A stretch of 64,000 nt of DNA from Actinoplanes regularis (GTDB taxonomy: Bacteria > Actinomycetota > Actinomycetes > Mycobacteriales > Micromonosporaceae): NCBI RefSeq assembly GCF_900188005.1, contig NZ_FZNR01000013.1:176526-240525 (forward strand), given 5' to 3'. A program made the translations under genes and the position numbers. Of this stretch, positions 43,803 to 52,014 are shown piece after piece. The notes under the pieces were generated by a model. The model ran no database searches. It was not told where the DNA came from and was given only the letters and a program-made list of their open reading frames with translations. Numbering within the stretch: position 1 is the stretch's first letter; the number at the start of each line of letters is the position of its first letter.

Positions 43803-45076
43803 CTCGGGCACGGCAGCTCCACCCGCAGCAGCGTCGGCCCACCGGCCGGGCTGGCCAGCAGCAACCGGCCCCCGGCGGCGGCGACCCGATCGGCGAGGCC
43901 GGTCAGCCCGCTGCCCTTCGACGGGTCGGCCCCGCCGCGGCCGTTGTCCTCGATCTCCAGCTCGATCCGGGTGCCGTCGCCGTTCACCCGCACCCGGGCC
44001 TCGGTGGCGTGGGCGTGCTTGGCGATGTTGGTCAGCGCCTCCGCGGCCACGAAGTACGCCGTGGTCTCGATGCTCTCCGGCGGCCGCGCGGTGATCTGGG
44101 CCTCGACGGTGACCGGGGCCGGGGAACTCGCCGCCAGCTCGCGCAGCGCGGCCGGCAACCCCAGATCGGTCAGCACCTGCGGGCGGATCCCGTGCACCAG
44201 GTCGCGCAGCACCACCATCAGCTCCTTCGCCTGGGTGTGCGCCAGCCCGAGCGGCCCGGCCGCGGGGGAGTCCTCGGGCAGGTCCAGCCGGGCCATACCC
44301 AGTTGCAGGGTGAGGCTGGTGAGCCGGTGCTGGGCGCCGTCGTGCAGGTCGCGCTCGATCCGGCGGCGCTCCGCGTCGAACGCGTCGGCCAGCCGGGCCC
44401 GGGACTGGGACACCTCGCTGAGCTGGTCGCGCAGCTGATCGCCGGCGCCGAGCAGCCGGCGCGCCAGCAGGGCGTGCCCGGCGGCGAGCGCCCCGGCGAG
44501 GTAGAGCAGGGCCGGCGCCAGGACCAGCCCGGCCAGGCAGAACGGGATGCTCCGGGGGCCGCCGTGCACCTCATACGTCCCGAACTGCCAGGTGCCGATC
44601 CCGAACGGGCTGGCGATCATCAGAACCTCGGCGAGCAGGGCCACGAAGGCGCCGAAGAAGATCGGCGGCGCGAGCAGGGCGAGCAGCGTCGTGTAGAGCA
44701 CCGCCCGCCAGGTCGCCTCGTCCCGCAGCAGTGAGGCGAGGTCGCGGGGCAGGCCACCGCCGCGCAACGGGCGCCGGTCGACCAGGCGCAGGCGGCGGCG
44801 TTCCAGGACGGCGACCGGCAGTGCGACCAGTGGCGCGCTGACCGCGAGCAGCACGCCGCCGACCACGACCAGGAAGATGACAGCCGGGCTGGGCAGGTCC
44901 CCGTTGACGAGCCGACGAGCGGCCACCAGCAGCGGCAGCAACAGAAGCGTGAGCCCGAAGGACAGGGGCGCGGCGATGACGGCGGTGGAGGCCAGGAAGA
45001 TCCCTGATCGCCACGGCCAGGACGTGAGCAGGTAGCGGCGGTCCCGGAGGGACTCGGTCAGGCTTGTGGTGGACAC
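43799..45076 (-). CDS. Sensor histidine kinase with putative sensor membrane domain, 425 aa
   Basis: Four to six hydrophobic helices in the first 210 residues form the putative sensor domain common in actinomycete kinases. The HisKA_3 motif RRIERDLHDGAQHRL is near residue 245, followed by an HATPase domain (EALTNIAKHAHATEARV, GSGLTGLADRVAAAGG). The product would phosphorylate the downstream NarL-type regulator. The signal is unknown. Confidence 0.93.
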   Translation of the reverse strand: MSTTSLTESLRDRRYLLTSWPWRSGIFLASTAVIAAPLSFGLTLLLLPLLVAARRLVNGDLPSPAVIFLVVVGGVLLAVSAPLVALPVAVLERRRLRLVDRRPLRGGGLPRDLASLLRDEATWRAVLYTTLLALLAPPIFFGAFVALLAEVLMIASPFGIGTWQFGTYEVHGGPRSIPFCLAGLVLAPALLYLAGALAAGHALLARRLLGAGDQLRDQLSEVSQSRARLADAFDAERRRIERDLHDGAQHRLTSLTLQLGMARLDLPEDSPAAGPLGLAHTQAKELMVVLRDLVHGIRPQVLTDLGLPAALRELAASSPAPVTVEAQITARPPESIETTAYFVAAEALTNIAKHAHATEARVRVNGDGTRIELEIEDNGRGGADPSKGSGLTGLADRVAAAGGRLLLASPAGGPTLLRVELPCPR

Positions 45077-45152
45077 AGGTCAACCGTATTGAGCAGGGCG
45101 TTCGCGGCCCATCCCACTGGCATCCGGATCGGGGGTATACCTAGGCACACCT

Positions 45153-46733
45153 TCACCACCGACCGGCCCGGCGATCACGCCACGGGCGGCCGTCCGGGTC
45201 GTAGATCAGGCGGTAGGCGGGGGTGGCCCAGGCGCGCTGGTACCAGGGGAGCCGCTCGGTCTCGTGCGGGATCAACCGGCCGGGTGGACGGGGGCCGCGG
45301 CGGCCGCCGTCACGCCAGTCGCGCAGGCGCTCGGCGGACTCGGTCATCGTTCGTACGACCGTGACCGGGTCCAGGAGATCCGGATCACCGTCGGCGGAGT
45401 CGAGGTGCTCGCGCGTCAGGGCGAGCCGCAGGTCGCGAGGGAACCGCCGTGCCCCGTCACCCAGTCCGGCCGGATCCGCGGGCGCGCGCCCATCGAGGGT
45501 CGAGTCCAGGATCGCGCAGGACAGCTCGCTGTCGTGCGTCCACGAGCGGCGGTTGAAGTTGTCGCTGCCCACGCTGCACCAGACGTCGTCGATCACGCAC
45601 ACCTTGGCGTGCACGTAGATCGGAGTGCCCGCGTGGTTCTCCAGGTCGAAGACGTGCACCCGGTCGGAAGCGGCGTGTTTGCACAGGTCGATGGCCTGCT
45701 CCCGGCCGACCTGGTTGGGCGGTAGCGCGAACGCCCCGTCCACGTCGGGATGCCGCGGGACGACCGCGATCAGGTGCAGCCGGGGATTGGCCCGCAGCGC
45801 CCCGGCGAACAACTCGGCCACCTCGGTTGACCAGAGGTACTGGTCCTCCACGTAGATCAGGCTCCGGGCCCGCCGGATCGCCTTGGTGTAACCGCGGGCA
45901 ACGGTCTGCTCGCCGAGCGGGGCGAACGTGTATCGCGGGCGCATCGCCGGGTAGGTCCGCAGCACCTGAACGGTCAGTGGGCCACACTCCGGTGGATCCG
46001 GTGGTTGCGGCGGCATCCGGTCGGCGTGCAGGTCGGCGTGCTTGAGCTCGTCCATCAGGGTGGAGACCGGGCCGTGCTGGTCCAGGGGTGCCGGGTCGCA
46101 CCAGCGTTCCCGGAAGGTCAGGTCGAGGGCGCCGACCACCGGGCCGCGCAGCTCCAGTTGCACGTCGTGCCAGGGCGGGGTCGGCCCGTACGCCGAAGCC
46201 ATCCGTACCGCCTGCGGATCACCGTGGTGATCCGCGTCGTCGCGGCGGCTGTGACACAGGTCGATGCCGCCGGCGAAGGCCACGTCCAGTTCGGGCCGCC
46301 CAGGGTGCCGCAGCACGACGAGTTTCTGGTGGTGTGAGCCGCCCCGCCGGACCCGCTGGTCGAGCAGCACCTCGCCGCCCGCTTCGCGGATCCGGTCGCC
46401 GAGGTTGCGGTTCTCCTGTTCGCTGTACGCCAATCTGTCCAGATGGGACCGCCAGAGCAGGCCCTTGACGATCACCCCGCGCCGGGCGGCCGCCGCGAAC
46501 AGTTCCGCGATCGTCGGCCCGTCGTCGACGGCCAGTTCGTCCGGATCTCCCCGCCAGTCGGTGAACAGCAGGTGGTCGCCGGCTTCGAGCTTCCGCACTT
46601 CGGCGTTCAGCCGGGCGAAGTACGTTTTTCCATGAATCAGCGGTTCAGCGGTGTTTCCGGCACACCATGCGGGTATGTCGGTGTGCGGGTTGCCGCGTTC
46701 GGCGGCGGTCAGGAGCCAGTCCTCCGATGGCAC
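45153..46733 (-). CDS. Phospholipase D family protein, about 526 aa
   Basis: Two HKD-type catalytic motifs are present: SHHQKLVVLRHP near residue 150, and VHAKVCVIDDVWCSVGSDNF near residue 385. Together they form the PLD active site. There is no signal peptide, so the enzyme is cytoplasmic or peripheral. The frame opens at 46793, but GTG 46733 follows GAAGGGG at a normal distance, so I prefer it. The substrate may be phospholipids. Confidence 0.88.
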   Translation of the reverse strand: MPSEDWLLTAAERGNPHTDIPAWCAGNTAEPLIHGKTYFARLNAEVRKLEAGDHLLFTDWRGDPDELAVDDGPTIAELFAAAARRGVIVKGLLWRSHLDRLAYSEQENRNLGDRIREAGGEVLLDQRVRRGGSHHQKLVVLRHPGRPELDVAFAGGIDLCHSRRDDADHHGDPQAVRMASAYGPTPPWHDVQLELRGPVVGALDLTFRERWCDPAPLDQHGPVSTLMDELKHADLHADRMPPQPPDPPECGPLTVQVLRTYPAMRPRYTFAPLGEQTVARGYTKAIRRARSLIYVEDQYLWSTEVAELFAGALRANPRLHLIAVVPRHPDVDGAFALPPNQVGREQAIDLCKHAASDRVHVFDLENHAGTPIYVHAKVCVIDDVWCSVGSDNFNRRSWTHDSELSCAILDSTLDGRAPADPAGLGDGARRFPRDLRLALTREHLDSADGDPDLLDPVTVVRTMTESAERLRDWRDGGRRGPRPPGRLIPHETERLPWYQRAWATPAYRLIYDPDGRPWRDRRAGRW

Positions 46734-46846
46734 GGGCAACCCCTTCGAGGTCAACGACGCCCTCACCGTAAGCCCACCGACCGTCGTGTGCACTTTCTTA
46801 CGCGATCACCCCCGATCGTGGCTTCCTACCTGCGGAGGATCTCGTC

Positions 46847-46972
46847 GTGAGCAGTGAGCCGTTGACCACCCCCGTCGCGCCGGAAACCGCTGGATCCGCG
46901 GAGACCGGCCTGCTCATCGCGGTGTTGTTGCTTGTGTTGCTGGGCACCACCGCGATGCTTCTCATGTCCTGA
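46847..46972 (+). CDS. Small single-helix membrane protein, 41 aa
   Basis: A short ORF with a GTG start, eight bases after a perfect GGAGG (46834-46838). The first 20 residues are polar and Thr/Pro/Ala-rich; the rest is one hydrophobic helix (GLLIAVLLLVLLGTTAMLL) ending MS. The membrane segment and strong ribosome site support it as real. The function is unknown. Its stop overlaps the 3' end of the reverse-strand methyltransferase gene by eleven bases, and the divergent PLD gene starts just upstream. Confidence 0.7.
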   Translation: MSSEPLTTPVAPETAGSAETGLLIAVLLLVLLGTTAMLLMS

Positions 46973-47627
46973 GTTTCCGCGCTCTGACCGCTAGGGCAGT
47001 GGGGACGGGCGCCCCGCCCTCGCCGAACCTCTCCAACCGCAGGCCCGCGTCGAGGAACGCGTGCAGCAACTCGGGCAACGGCCAGTGCGTCGCACCGACC
47101 TTGTCGCGTACGCCCTGGTCGGTCCAGGACTCCTTGGTCCAGTGACCGTCGAGATATCCCGGCCGGATGACGATCGCCCGCTGGTCGGTGCGGTCGGCGA
47201 AACCGCCGCAGAAGGCCGGGTGCACACCGACATGAACGAACACGCCGTCCGGGCGGAGCACCCGTGCGGCCTCGCGCAGCACCGCCGGATACTCCGGCAT
47301 GTCGGTGTGCGCCATGACGGTCACCGCCGCGTCCAGCGCGGCGTCACGGATCGGCAGGCGGGCGGCGTCGGCGCGGGCGGCCGCCAACCGCCCGCCGGCA
47401 TGCCGCAGCATGCCGGCGGAGAGATCCACGCCGAGAGCGGTCCAGCCGAGATCGCCGATCTGCTTCGCGTACGCCCCGGTGCCGCACCCGATCTCGAGGC
47501 AGCGCCCGTTGCCGGGCCCGAGCAGCGTGTCCAGCAGGCGGCGGACGCCGAGCGGGTCCCCGGGCGCCGCGGCGCCCCGGAACTCGTGCTCGTACCAATC
47601 CGCGATCTCGTCGTAGACCGCCCTCAA
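46962..47627 (-). CDS. Class I SAM-dependent methyltransferase, 221 aa
   Basis: Methyltransf_11-type fold: LEIGCGTGAYAKQIGDLGW near residue 44, VDLSAGMLRHA, and DAALDAAVTVMAHTDMPEYP. Substrate unknown. It starts at a TTG that overlaps the aminopeptidase stop as TTGA, so it is the second gene in a two-gene operon. Length is normal for the family. Confidence 0.85.
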   Translation of the reverse strand: MRAVYDEIADWYEHEFRGAAAPGDPLGVRRLLDTLLGPGNGRCLEIGCGTGAYAKQIGDLGWTALGVDLSAGMLRHAGGRLAAARADAARLPIRDAALDAAVTVMAHTDMPEYPAVLREAARVLRPDGVFVHVGVHPAFCGGFADRTDQRAIVIRPGYLDGHWTKESWTDQGVRDKVGATHWPLPELLHAFLDAGLRLERFGEGGAPVPTALAVRARKLRT

Positions 47628-48823
47628 TCAAGCACCCATTGGTCGTCGCGGATGATATCGACCATCCCCTTCGGACCGGTGCCGGTCACCGTGATCCCCT
47701 CGCCGCCGATCACCACGTCGGTGTGCACGCCGGACACGTTCAGCCCGAGCGCGGCGCGCTCCTCGGGGCTCATCGCCAGCCCGCCCGGCACCGCGAACGG
47801 GAAGCTCTGTCCCCAGGCCACGTGACAGGCCGCGTTCTCGTCGAAGAGCGTGTTGTGGAAGACGATCCCGGCCTTCGCGATCCGGCTCTCCCTGTCGACG
47901 AGCGACACCTCACCCAGGTAGCGGGCGCCCTCGTCGGTGGCCAGCTGCGCCTCGACGATGTCCGCCCCCTCGTCGGCGGCGACCGAGGTGATCCGCCCGT
48001 CCTCGAAGGTCAGCCGCAGCCCGGTGACCAACCGGCCGGCCAGCACCAGGGGCTTGGTCACCCGCAGCACGCCGTCGACCCGGCGCCGGTCGGGGCTGGT
48101 GAACACCTCCTCGGTGGGGATGTTCGGCAGGTACGCGATGCCGTCGGCGTCCACCATCCCGCCACCGGTCCAGTGGCAGCCGGGGATCAGTCCGACCGTC
48201 AGATCGGTGCCCTCACCCAGGTAGCGCACCTCGCTCAGGTCGAGCGTGTCCAACGCCGCGCCGCGCTCGGCGAGCATCGCGGCCCGCTCCCGCCACGCCC
48301 GCGCCGGGTCGTCCTCGTCGAGGCGCATCGCGGTGCCGACCGCCTGCCAGAGGCGCTCCACGTCGGGCTCGCCGAAGACCTGGGTGGCCCAGCCCGGGTT
48401 CGGGGCACCGACCGCGGTCCAGCGGAGCTTGTTCATGATCACCTCGCGCCGGGCGCGTGTCTCCTCGGCCCGGACCGCGGCCGCCTTGACCGGGTCGGCG
48501 CCGTCGAGCACGTGCGGGTCCGCGTCGCCGACCAGGACGATCCAGGCGGCGCCCTGGTCGGCCCACTCGCGGATGCGCTGCAGCGCCCAGGGCCGGCTGG
48601 CCCGCAGAACATCCAGGTCGGCGTGGTCGACCGCCGACCGGTGCATCGGGCCGTCGGTCCAGATCGGCTCGACCCAGGCGGCGCCGGCGGCGTAGGCCGC
48701 CTCGACCACCGCGCGAGCGATCTCCAGATGAGCGGTGTCGGTGCTCAGGATGACACCTTGCCCGGGCTGGATGTTGACCCCCGCCCGGACCACGACCTCG
48801 GCGAAACGCGCGATCCGATCCAT
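47624..48823 (-). CDS. M29-type aminopeptidase, about 399 aa
   Basis: Homologous to thermophilic metalloaminopeptidases AmpS and PepS: YLPNIPTEEVFTSPDRR in the middle, AGIVFHNTLFDENAACHVAWG (metal-binding His and Glu residues) and SGVHTDVVIGG near the C-terminus. It removes N-terminal residues from peptides. The likely start is the ATG at 48823; a frame to 48841 exists. It has no ribosome site, so it may be leaderless. Confidence 0.92.
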   Translation of the reverse strand: MDRIARFAEVVVRAGVNIQPGQGVILSTDTAHLEIARAVVEAAYAAGAAWVEPIWTDGPMHRSAVDHADLDVLRASRPWALQRIREWADQGAAWIVLVGDADPHVLDGADPVKAAAVRAEETRARREVIMNKLRWTAVGAPNPGWATQVFGEPDVERLWQAVGTAMRLDEDDPARAWRERAAMLAERGAALDTLDLSEVRYLGEGTDLTVGLIPGCHWTGGGMVDADGIAYLPNIPTEEVFTSPDRRRVDGVLRVTKPLVLAGRLVTGLRLTFEDGRITSVAADEGADIVEAQLATDEGARYLGEVSLVDRESRIAKAGIVFHNTLFDENAACHVAWGQSFPFAVPGGLAMSPEERAALGLNVSGVHTDVVIGGEGITVTGTGPKGMVDIIRDDQWVLD

Positions 48824-48849
48824 GCGTCGCAGTCTATTCACGCGATGTC

Positions 48850-48893
48850 GTCAACTGGGGTTGACATTGTGGATGGCGTCAACGTAGGTTGAC
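48850..48893. promoter_or_regulatory. Two operator palindromes with an embedded leaderless promoter
   Basis: Two 16-bp palindromes GTCAAC-N4-GTTGAC lie at 48850-48865 and 48878-48893, 28 bases apart centre to centre. A -35 box TTGACA (48861-48866) sits in the right arm of the first, and a -10-like TAGGTT (48885-48890) in the second, with 18 bases between. The ATG of the HTH gene begins seven bases after the -10. The divergent aminopeptidase gene is 27 bases to the left. The same arrangement occurs at 51792-51836, which supports its being a specific operator. Confidence 0.85.
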
Positions 48894-48896
48894 AGC

Positions 48897-49133
48897 ATGA
48901 CGGAGGCAACCGACCTCGCCGCCGCCGCGGGAAGCGCCGACCCTCGGGTCGGCCTGCGCGCGGTGGTGGCGCTGCGCCGCCTGCTGGAGGGCCTGGAGCA
49001 CCTGCAGGTGGCGAACGCACGCGCCAAAGGCTGGTCCTGGCAGGAGATCGCCGACGCGCTCCAGGTGACCCGCCAGGGCGTACACAAGAAGCATGCGCAC
49101 CTGATGCCGATGAACGACCCGCGGGAGGGTTGA
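48897..49133 (+). CDS. Small HTH DNA-binding protein, 78 aa
   Basis: A helix-turn-helix lies at about residues 45-66 (GWSWQEIADALQVTRQGVHK). It strongly resembles the HTH in the N-terminal half of the fused HTH/Clp-N protein at 51084-51788 (ASWTEIGRSMGVTKQAAQKR). The ATG is three bases from an operator palindrome, so autoregulation is likely. It is followed after one base by a Clp-N gene. It is probably the DNA-binding partner of that protein. Confidence 0.88.
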   Translation: MTEATDLAAAAGSADPRVGLRAVVALRRLLEGLEHLQVANARAKGWSWQEIADALQVTRQGVHKKHAHLMPMNDPREG

Positions 49134-49134
49134 G

Positions 49135-49758
49135 ATGTTCGAGCGATTCACCCAGAGCGCCCGCGCCGTCGTGGTCGCCTCCCGGGAGGAGGCCCGCGAG
49201 CTGGGCCATTCGGTGATCGGCACCGAGCACCTGCTGCTCGCACTGCTCGCCCGGGAGAGCGGTGCGGCTGCCGCGCTGCGGGAGTCCGGCGTCGACCGGG
49301 AGCTGGTGCGGGACGCCGTCGTCCGGCTCGTCGGCACCGACGCGGACGAGCCGGGCGCCGACACCGACCGGGACGCCGAGGACGCCGCCGCGCTCAAGGC
49401 GATCGGAATCGACCTGGACGCCGTGCGGGCCGCCATCGAGGAGAACTTCGGGGCCGGCTCGCTGCGCCTGCCGCGCCCCGCGCCGAAGAAGCGGGGGATC
49501 TTCGGAAAGTTCTACGGCTCCGCGCGCGTCACCGACGGGCACCTCCCGTTCTCCAAGCGGAACAAGAAGGTGCTGGAGCTCTCGCTGCGTGAGGCGTTGC
49601 GGCTGAAGCACAAGTTCATCGCGCCGGAGCACATCATGCTCGGCGTGATCCGGGAGGGTGAGGGCCTGGCGATGCGGATCCTCGCCGAGCACGGGGTGGA
49701 CTTCGAGCACCTGCGCACCGAGCTGACCCGGTCCCTGGAGGCACGCGCGGTCGGCTGA
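49135..49758 (+). CDS. Clp N-terminal repeat protein, 207 aa
   Basis: Two Clp-N repeats: residues 1-65 (FERFTQSARAVVVASREEAR, GTEHLLLALLARESGAA) and about 130-205 (KKVLELSLREALRLKHKFIA, EHIMLGVIREGEGLAMRIL). The AAA+ ATPase part of ClpA/ClpC is absent. In the cell such proteins may act as adaptors or sense unfolded proteins through the same surface as ClpC. GGGAGGG precedes the ATG. It is in an operon with the small HTH protein. Confidence 0.9.
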   Translation: MFERFTQSARAVVVASREEARELGHSVIGTEHLLLALLARESGAAAALRESGVDRELVRDAVVRLVGTDADEPGADTDRDAEDAAALKAIGIDLDAVRAAIEENFGAGSLRLPRPAPKKRGIFGKFYGSARVTDGHLPFSKRNKKVLELSLREALRLKHKFIAPEHIMLGVIREGEGLAMRILAEHGVDFEHLRTELTRSLEARAVG

Positions 49759-49773
49759 GCCGGTGCGCCCGGG

Positions 49774-50241
49774 TCAGCCGAGATCGAGGCGCATGGCCGG
49801 CTCCGTGACGCGCCGGAAGCCGAGGGAGCGGTAGAGCGGCTCCCCGACGGCCGAGGCGCGCAGGTCGACGGCACGGACGCCGTGCTTCCGGAACCACTCG
49901 ATCAGCGCGGTCACGCACTCCCGGGAGTATCCGCGCCGGCGCATGTCCGGGTCGGTGACGACGTTGAAGACGTACCCGACCCGGCCATCCGGATAGGACG
50001 GCCCGCCCAGTCGCTGCTCGATGCTCCCCACGGCGCAGGCCGCCAGGCCGGCCCCGTCGGGCCGGTCGGCGACGAACGCCGCTAGCGTCGGTTCCGGGCG
50101 GCCGAGCAGGTCGCTCAGGGTCCGGCGGGCCGGCTCGCGCCAGTCGTCGTTCCACTCCGGAAACCGGAAATCGCCGAGCATGATGGCGCGGAGGCGGATC
50201 AGTTCGGCGGCGTCGGCCGGGGAGGCCGGTCGGATCGGCAC
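49774..50241 (-). CDS. GNAT family N-acetyltransferase, about 155 aa
   Basis: GNAT fold with VPIRPASPADAAELIRLRAI at the start, the acetyl-CoA-binding segment VVTDPDMRRRGYSRECVTAL, and YRSLGFRRV at the end. The GTG at 50241 fits the conserved N-terminus; the frame beyond it, up to 50502, overlaps the divergent MarR gene. The substrate is unknown. It is transcribed divergently from marR and shares its promoter region. Confidence 0.85.
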   Translation of the reverse strand: MPIRPASPADAAELIRLRAIMLGDFRFPEWNDDWREPARRTLSDLLGRPEPTLAAFVADRPDGAGLAACAVGSIEQRLGGPSYPDGRVGYVFNVVTDPDMRRRGYSRECVTALIEWFRKHGVRAVDLRASAVGEPLYRSLGFRRVTEPAMRLDLG

Positions 50242-50342
50242 GCCCGGAACGCTAGCCGACTCGCGGGGCCGGGGCCTGCGATTTCCGCCCGCTTCGATAC
50301 GGATCGGGCGGCGTCGGTCGTACCGGAAGATCGGGTCCTGCT

Positions 50343-50370
50343 CTTCGGATATGAAGTTTAAGATTTGAAG
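50343..50370. promoter_or_regulatory. MarR-type operator pair upstream of marR
   Basis: Two adjacent 14-bp sites, CTTCGGATATGAAG (50343-50356) and TTTAAGATTTGAAG (50357-50370), fit a consensus CTTCRRATTTGAAG. The pirin gene has two further matches (56754-56767 and 56781-56794). The second site overlaps the GAAGGAG ribosome site of marR, which argues for autorepression. Confidence 0.7.
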
Positions 50371-50374
50371 GAGT

Positions 50375-50833
50375 ATGGTTTTCGGTATGGCCGAACCGCT
50401 CAGCGAGACGCAGTTGCAGCACTGGCGTACGTTCATCGAAGCCTCGTGGGCGCTGCACACGACGCTGGAGGACGAGTTGCGCGCCGCGACCGGCCTGAGC
50501 ATGAACGACTACCACGTCCTGATCGCCCTCGCCGAGGCGCCGGATCGACGGATCCGGATGGGTGAGCTGGCCAACCGGCTGGTCTTCTCACCGAGCCGGA
50601 TCACCTATCAGATCAGTTCGATGGTCAAGCGCGGCCTGGTGGAGAAGGTGAGCTGTCCCGGCGACCGGCGCGGTTTCGAGGCCGTGCTCACCGAGCGGGG
50701 ATTCGCCGCGCTGCGGGATGCCGCGCCGGCGCACCTGAAGACCGTGCGCCAGAACTTCATCGATCAGCTCGACGACGAGGAGCTGGCCGTCGTCGGCAGG
50801 GCCTTTGCCAAGATCCGGCAGCGCCCATCCTGA
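50375..50833 (+). CDS. MarR family transcriptional regulator, 152 aa
   Basis: Winged-helix MarR protein: ELRAATGLSMNDYHVLIALA, then MGELANRLVFSPSRITYQIS as the recognition helix region and KRGLVEKVSCPGDRRGFEAV as the wing. The ATG at 50375 follows GAAGGAG at short spacing; ATG 50387 is the alternative. The regulator likely controls itself and the pirin gene through the shared 14-bp sites. The ligand is unknown. Confidence 0.92.
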   Translation: MVFGMAEPLSETQLQHWRTFIEASWALHTTLEDELRAATGLSMNDYHVLIALAEAPDRRIRMGELANRLVFSPSRITYQISSMVKRGLVEKVSCPGDRRGFEAVLTERGFAALRDAAPAHLKTVRQNFIDQLDDEELAVVGRAFAKIRQRPS

Positions 50834-51007
50834 CGGATGGCCCGAGGCGATTCGGGGGTACGGCGTTGCGGGCGGATGTTTCCACGTTCAGAGAACCTTG
50901 CCGGTCTCAGCGATCTCGACGCGACCGGCCGGCGATTTTGATACGGCCGCGACAATCGGCCCGCGCCGTGTCGGCTGGTTGCGGTGGTGGTGTCGGCGGT
51001 CCTAAAA

Positions 51008-51053
51008 CGGCCGTGACAACCAGCTGTGCCGCTCGGGCTGGTCGTCACGGCCG
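51008..51053. terminator. Bidirectional hairpin between marR and the HTH/Clp-N gene
   Basis: A 17-bp stem (51008-51024 with 51037-51053, one mismatch) and a twelve-base loop lie between two convergent genes. The left arm reads CGGCCGTGACAACCAGC. Related CGGCCGT motifs flank it. It is best read as a terminator for both genes. Confidence 0.7.
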
Positions 51054-51083
51054 TCAAACGGCCGGGTCTTCGGGACGGTCTCA

Positions 51084-51788
51084 CTAAAGGGTGGCCGGCG
51101 GTTCGTCGTCGGCACCGGAGACGAAGCTCTCGACCACCGCGATGTCCACCCCCAACGCGGACAGCACCCCGGCGCCGTTCTCCTCCTCGAGCAGCCCCAG
51201 CAGTACGTGTCCGGTCCCGATGACCTCGTCGGCGAGCCGCAGCGCCGCCCGGAACGTCAGCTCGAGCGCCTTCTTCGCGCGGGCGTCGTACGGAATCAGC
51301 ACCGGATCGGCGTCGCTGCGCGCCGGCAGGGTCGCGGCCACCGTCATCCGCGCCTGGTCGAGGTTGACGCCCTGCGCCCGCAGGGCCTCGGTCGCGGTGC
51401 CCTCGGTGCCGAGCAGGCCGAGAACGAGGTGCGCGGGGATCATCTCGGCGTTGCCGGCCGTCTTGGCCTCGTTCATCCCGAAAACGATCGCGCTGCGGGC
51501 GGGCTTGGAGAACTTCTGGAAGGCCTGCGACGGGTCGGCGTCGGGCTTGCCGACGAACCGCTTCTGCGCGGCCTGCTTGGTGACGCCCATGCTGCGGCCG
51601 ATCTCGGTCCAGGACGCGCCGGAGCGGCGGGCCTGGTCGACGAAGTGGCCGATGAGGTGATCGGCGACCTCGCCGATGTGGTCGGCCAGGAGCACCGCGC
51701 CGGACAGCTGGTCGAGGGCGCCGGAGTGGTTCTTGGTGATCGCCGCGATCAGATCGTCGAGCCGGATTGGTGGATTAATCTGTGTCAT
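51084..51788 (-). CDS. Fused HTH and Clp-N protein, 234 aa
   Basis: The start is ATG 51788. Residues 1-85 hold an HTH (ASWTEIGRSMGVTKQAAQKR near residue 60), and residues 95-230 carry two Clp-N repeats (MNEAKTAGNAEMIPAHLVLG, LRLADEVIGTGHVLLGLLEE). This is the same pair of domains as the 48897-49758 operon, here in one chain. No AAA+ domain is present. The gene lies directly behind two palindromes like those of the split locus and has no ribosome site. It may be a stress-sensing repressor. Confidence 0.9.
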   Translation of the reverse strand: MTQINPPIRLDDLIAAITKNHSGALDQLSGAVLLADHIGEVADHLIGHFVDQARRSGASWTEIGRSMGVTKQAAQKRFVGKPDADPSQAFQKFSKPARSAIVFGMNEAKTAGNAEMIPAHLVLGLLGTEGTATEALRAQGVNLDQARMTVAATLPARSDADPVLIPYDARAKKALELTFRAALRLADEVIGTGHVLLGLLEEENGAGVLSALGVDIAVVESFVSGADDEPPATL

Positions 51789-51791
51789 GCC

Positions 51792-51836
51792 GTCAACCCT
51801 AGGTTGACGGAGTAGTTGCGTCAACCCGGAGTTGAC
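51792..51836. promoter_or_regulatory. Two operator palindromes with a leaderless promoter for the HTH/Clp-N gene
   Basis: Palindromes GTCAAC-N5-GTTGAC lie at 51792-51808 and 51820-51836, again 28 bases apart. On the reverse strand a TTGACG -35 box in the distal palindrome and a TAGGGT -10 in the proximal palindrome are spaced about 17 bases, and the -10 ends seven bases before the ATG. The proximal palindrome ends three bases before the ATG, as in the split locus. Confidence 0.85.
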
Positions 51837-51867
51837 GATTCGATGCCTCCGGAGGACTCCGCATCGA

Positions 51868-51976
51868 GAGCGATGACGCGGCTACAAGGTGAAGCCCTCA
51901 TCCGTCGCGCCTTCGCCGGTGTGCCGCTGAACGAACTGGACCGAATGGGCGAGGTGGATTACGCCCCGGGCACGAC
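51868..51976 (+). pseudogene. Decayed fragment of a pirin gene
   Basis: The segment translates to RRAFAGVPLNELD joined to MGEVDYAPG, matching residues 46-74 of the intact pirin at 56833-57783; the surrounding bases (GCGGCTAC, GGTGAAG) also align. Twenty-one to twenty-four bases coding for PFIHLDQ are missing, consistent with slippage between two CTGGACC repeats. No catalytic His is left. It is in the same orientation as the intact gene, with about 5 kb of accessory genes between. Confidence 0.85.
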
Positions 51977-52014
51977 TAATGCGGTAAAGGGGAGGACTGT
52001 CCAAGAAAGGCCCC

